From Haematobacter missouriensis (GTDB lineage: Bacteria > Pseudomonadota > Alphaproteobacteria > Rhodobacterales > Rhodobacteraceae), in the NCBI RefSeq assembly GCF_000740775.1, contig NZ_JFGS01000019.1:1-64000 (forward strand): a DNA stretch of 64,000 nucleotides, written 5' to 3'. Positions 61,624 through 64,000 of this stretch are shown here, piece by piece. A program made the position numbers and the translations under genes. Below the pieces are notes generated by a model. The model was not told where the DNA came from. It saw only the letters and a list, made by a program, of their open reading frames with translations, and searched no databases. The first letter of the stretch is position 1, and each line of letters opens with the position of its first letter.

Positions 61624-62985
61624 ATGAGCGGGCCGCGCCATATCCTCATCATCGGTGGCGGAGCGAGCGGGACGATCCTCGCCGCGCATCTGCTGCGCAA
61701 CGGTCCGCCCGGCCTGCAACTCACGCTGGTGGAGCGCCGGGAGCGGCTGGGACGGGGCATCGCCTACGACACGCCGCACGCGGCCCATCTGCTCAACACC
61801 CGCGTCGGCGCGATGAGCGCCTTTGCCGACATGCCCGACCATTTCCACGACTGGCTGGCCGCGCAGGAAACACCTGCCGACCGGGAGGCCTTCGTGCCCC
61901 GCCATCTCTACGCCGCCTATCTGGAAGGCCTCGTCTCCCCTGCGCCCCGCCTGCGCCGGGAGCAGGAGGAATGCGTGGCGCTGACCCACGGGAGCAGCGG
62001 GCGCATCGCCGCCCATCTGGCCGACGGGCGGACGATCCTCGCCGACAGGGCGGTGCTGGCAACGGGGCATCCGCTGCTTCAGGCCGGCGCGGACATGCTG
62101 GAACGCGCCGAGTTCGATCCCTGGCACGCCCCCCTGCCCGACGATGCGGAGGCGCGCGTCCTGATCGTCGGCACCGGGCTGACGATGGTGGACCGGGTGA
62201 TGCGGCTGCTGGAGGCCGGACACCGGGGGGAGATCGTGATCCTGTCCCGCCGGGGACTTCTGCCACGGGTCAACGGGCCGAGCCGACCCATCGAACTGGA
62301 CAGGGCGGACCTGCCGCTGGGCGCGGGGGCGGGCTATGCGCTCCGCTGGCTGCGCACGCAGGTGCGCTGGCACGAGGGGCGCGGCGGCGACTGGCGCGAC
62401 ATCGTGGACGGCGCGCGCGGGCATCTCGCGCTCTGGTGGCAGAGTGTGCCGCCCGAAACGCGCGGACGCTTCCTGCGCCACGCCCGCCGGTTCTGGGAGA
62501 TCCACCGCCACCGCATTCCCGCGCCCGTGGCCGCGCGGCTGGATACCGCGCGCCTTGCCGGGCAGGTGCGGCTGGTGACCGGCACCCTGCTCTCCGCCGC
62601 CGAACGCGGGGGGCGCCATACCGTCACGCTGCGCCGTCGCGGGGGAGAGCTGGAGACGGTGGAGGTGACGCAGATCACGGACGGGCGTGGCCTGCTGCGC
62701 GACCCGGAAGACCATGCGACACCGCTCGTTCGGTCGCTCGTGGACAGTGGCATGGCGCGGATCGACGCGCTCCGCATCGGGCTGGAGGTGACGGCCGACG
62801 GACAGGTTCTTCCCCGCCCCGGAACGGCCCCTGCGCCGCTGCACGCCATCGGCCCCGCCGCGCGGGCGGCAGGCTGGGAGGGGCTGGCCATCGTCGATAT
62901 CCGCGCGCAGGCCGCATCGCTGGTGCCCCGGCTGATCGCGGACGATACGACGGCTGCACAGGCCCGCTGCCGCCCCTGCGGCTGA
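61624..62985 (+). CDS. FAD/NAD(P)-binding protein (NAD_binding_9-like)
   Basis: A 453-residue protein with N-terminal dinucleotide motif HILIIGGGASGTILAAHLL and a second region VLIVGTGLTMVDRVMRLL near residue 180. The segments RLGRGIAYDTPHAAHLLNTR and LYAAYLEGL match the FAD-NAD(P)-binding family whose members sit in various redox and nitrogen clusters. No substrate can be assigned. It is downstream of the Rrf2 regulator, suggesting redox- or Fe-S-linked expression. Confidence 0.82.
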   Translation: MSGPRHILIIGGGASGTILAAHLLRNGPPGLQLTLVERRERLGRGIAYDTPHAAHLLNTRVGAMSAFADMPDHFHDWLAAQETPADREAFVPRHLYAAYLEGLVSPAPRLRREQEECVALTHGSSGRIAAHLADGRTILADRAVLATGHPLLQAGADMLERAEFDPWHAPLPDDAEARVLIVGTGLTMVDRVMRLLEAGHRGEIVILSRRGLLPRVNGPSRPIELDRADLPLGAGAGYALRWLRTQVRWHEGRGGDWRDIVDGARGHLALWWQSVPPETRGRFLRHARRFWEIHRHRIPAPVAARLDTARLAGQVRLVTGTLLSAAERGGRHTVTLRRRGGELETVEVTQITDGRGLLRDPEDHATPLVRSLVDSGMARIDALRIGLEVTADGQVLPRPGTAPAPLHAIGPAARAAGWEGLAIVDIRAQAASLVPRLIADDTTAAQARCRPCG

Positions 62986-63014
62986 CACCGGCGGCGCGGA
63001 TTATCTCCAAGGAG

Positions 63015-63035
63015 GAGACAAGTATTTCTTGTCTC
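63015..63035. repeat. perfect hairpin and direct repeats upstream of the hydantoinase gene
   Basis: GAGACAAG-TATTT-CTTGTCTC is an 8-bp perfect stem. AGTATTTCTTG and AGTGTTTCTTG form a direct repeat 20 bp apart starting at 63021. It is 93 bp before the ATG at 63129, so it may be a terminator for the upstream gene or an operator. Confidence 0.5.
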
Positions 63036-63128
63036 ATCACAGTGTTTCTTGCTTGTGCGAAGCGGGGCGCGGGCGCAACCTGACGGGCAAAACGGCGCTC
63101 CGCGCCGATGCCGCCTTCAGGAGACAGC

Positions 63129-64000
63129 ATGACCCGAACGCCCATCCGCCTTGGCGCCGATATCGGCGGAACCTTCACCGACATCGCGCTGGAACGCGAC
63201 GGACGCATCTTCTCCACCAAGGTTCTGACCAACTATACCGCGCCCGAACAGGCGATTCTGGACGGAATTGCCATCGTCCTGAAGGATGCGGCCCTGTCAC
63301 CCGCCGATCTGGACCTGGTGATCCACGGCACCACGCTTGCCACCAACGCGCTGATCGAGCGGCGGGGGGCAAAGACCGCACTGGTCACCACGGAGGGGTT
63401 CCGCGACGTGATCGAGATGCGGACGGAAAGCCGCTTCGACCAGTATGATCTCAACATCCGCTTGCCCCAGCCGCTCATTCCGCGCGACCACCGCTTCCCC
63501 GTTCGCGGGCGGCTCGGAGCGGACGGCTCCGAACTCCAACCGCTGGACGAAGCGGCACTGGAGGCGCTGGCGGAACGGCTGGCGGAGGACGGCTTCGGTG
63601 CCGTCGCTGTGGGGTTCATCCATTCCTATATGAACCCCGCGCATGAACGCCGCGCGCGGGAGATCCTGTCGGCACGGCTCGATGTGCCGATCTCGCTCTC
63701 CAGCGAGGTTTCCCCCCAGATGCGGGAATATGAACGGTTCAACACCGTCGCCGCCAATGCCTATGTCCGCCCGCAGATGGCCAGCTACCTTGCCCGGCTG
63801 CAGGTCCGGTTGCGGGAGATGGGCGCAGATTGCCCGGTCTTCATGATCCATTCCGGCGGCGGCCTGATCTCGGTGGAGACGGCGGCGGAATTCCCGGTGC
63901 GGCTGGTGGAATCCGGCCCCGCGGGGGGCGCAATCTTTGCCGCCGACATCGCCCGCCGTTTCGGGCTGGAGAAGGTCGTAAGCTATGACATGGGAGGGAC
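63129..64000 (+). CDS. hydantoinase/oxoprolinase subunit A family protein (5' part)
   Basis: The first 290 residues of a HyuA/5-oxoprolinase-type ATP-dependent amidohydrolase or acetone-carboxylase-like subunit. The N-terminal nucleotide motif GADIGGTFTDIALERDG, the segment IHGTTLATNALIERRGAKTALV and the second actin-like phosphate loop region SGGGLISVETA and ESGPAGGAIFAAD are visible, ending at SYDMGGT. The gene continues beyond the window. AGGAG precedes the ATG. A partner subunit would be expected downstream. Confidence 0.9.
   Translation, partial: MTRTPIRLGADIGGTFTDIALERDGRIFSTKVLTNYTAPEQAILDGIAIVLKDAALSPADLDLVIHGTTLATNALIERRGAKTALVTTEGFRDVIEMRTESRFDQYDLNIRLPQPLIPRDHRFPVRGRLGADGSELQPLDEAALEALAERLAEDGFGAVAVGFIHSYMNPAHERRAREILSARLDVPISLSSEVSPQMREYERFNTVAANAYVRPQMASYLARLQVRLREMGADCPVFMIHSGGGLISVETAAEFPVRLVESGPAGGAIFAADIARRFGLEKVVSYDMGG

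Noticed and set aside
1-64000. tRNA, rRNA and riboswitch signals
   Set aside because: I saw no cloverleaf, rRNA segment or known riboswitch core in the intergenic regions; a covariance-model scan would be needed to exclude small RNAs.

Overview
The window is GC-rich chromosomal DNA (GC third positions dominate in every confident gene) and looks alphaproteobacterial, most likely Rhodobacterales. The best lineage hints are a VPLPA-CTERM sorting tail on a secreted phosphodiesterase, a seven-subunit Mrp antiporter, and dense acyl-CoA gene clusters under TetR control. The genus cannot be named from sequence alone. I see no rRNA, tRNA or CRISPR.

Layout. 1-1250: nested, decayed IS5-type insertion sequences. 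1365-7446: a PepSY-like secreted protein and the mrpABCDEFG Na+/H+ antiporter operon (minus strand). 7521-11108: an OxyR-like LysR regulator with a palindrome in its leader, a bile-acid:Na+ symporter-family transporter and a gamma-glutamyltransferase-like enzyme. 11109-12162: a gene-free stretch with an inverted repeat family. 12163-16339: an efeUOB-type iron uptake operon with an additional imelysin gene. 16564-18113: a Pho box and phoA. 18144-18410: a degenerate 24-bp repeat array and a strong hairpin. 18485-22187: ssuADCB alkanesulfonate uptake and desulfonation. 22606-24818: a flavin monooxygenase and a LysR regulator. 25344-26819: a GntR-SDR operon with matching palindromes. 26842-27868: an Xre/ParS-RES toxin-antitoxin pair. 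27859-31133: an NCS2 permease, an AlaX-like editing protein, a 42-residue orphan peptide and a nitroreductase.

31268-54503 is the main unit, a large acyl-CoA catabolic locus. A ten-gene minus-strand operon runs from a CoA ligase (42936) through a hydroxyacyl-CoA dehydrogenase, enoyl-CoA hydratase, ACAD10/11-like acyl-CoA dehydrogenase, two SDRs, thiolase, two more acyl-CoA dehydrogenases and a membrane protein (31268). Opposite it lie an APH-like kinase, a TetR repressor and a second crotonase. A further minus-strand set carries MaoC hydratase, nitronate-monooxygenase-like protein, histidine phosphatase, thioesterase and two more CoA ligases, with an orphan periplasmic binding protein divergent from MaoC. 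Copies of a TGAC-N4-GTCA palindrome sit in the three key intergenic regions, which ties the locus into one probable TetR regulon. The kinase plus ACAD10/11-like dehydrogenase resembles the chemistry used for 4-hydroxy acids (levulinate pathway, ACAD10/ACAD11), so I infer catabolism of a gamma-hydroxylated or similar unusual acid.

54932-64000: a small acidic hypothetical protein, hisC, a gene-poor repeat-bearing stretch, a BaiN/HI0933-type flavoprotein, the VPLPA-CTERM phosphodiesterase, a bestrophin-like channel, an Rrf2 regulator with an FAD/NAD(P)-binding partner, and the 5' part of a hydantoinase/oxoprolinase cut by the window end.
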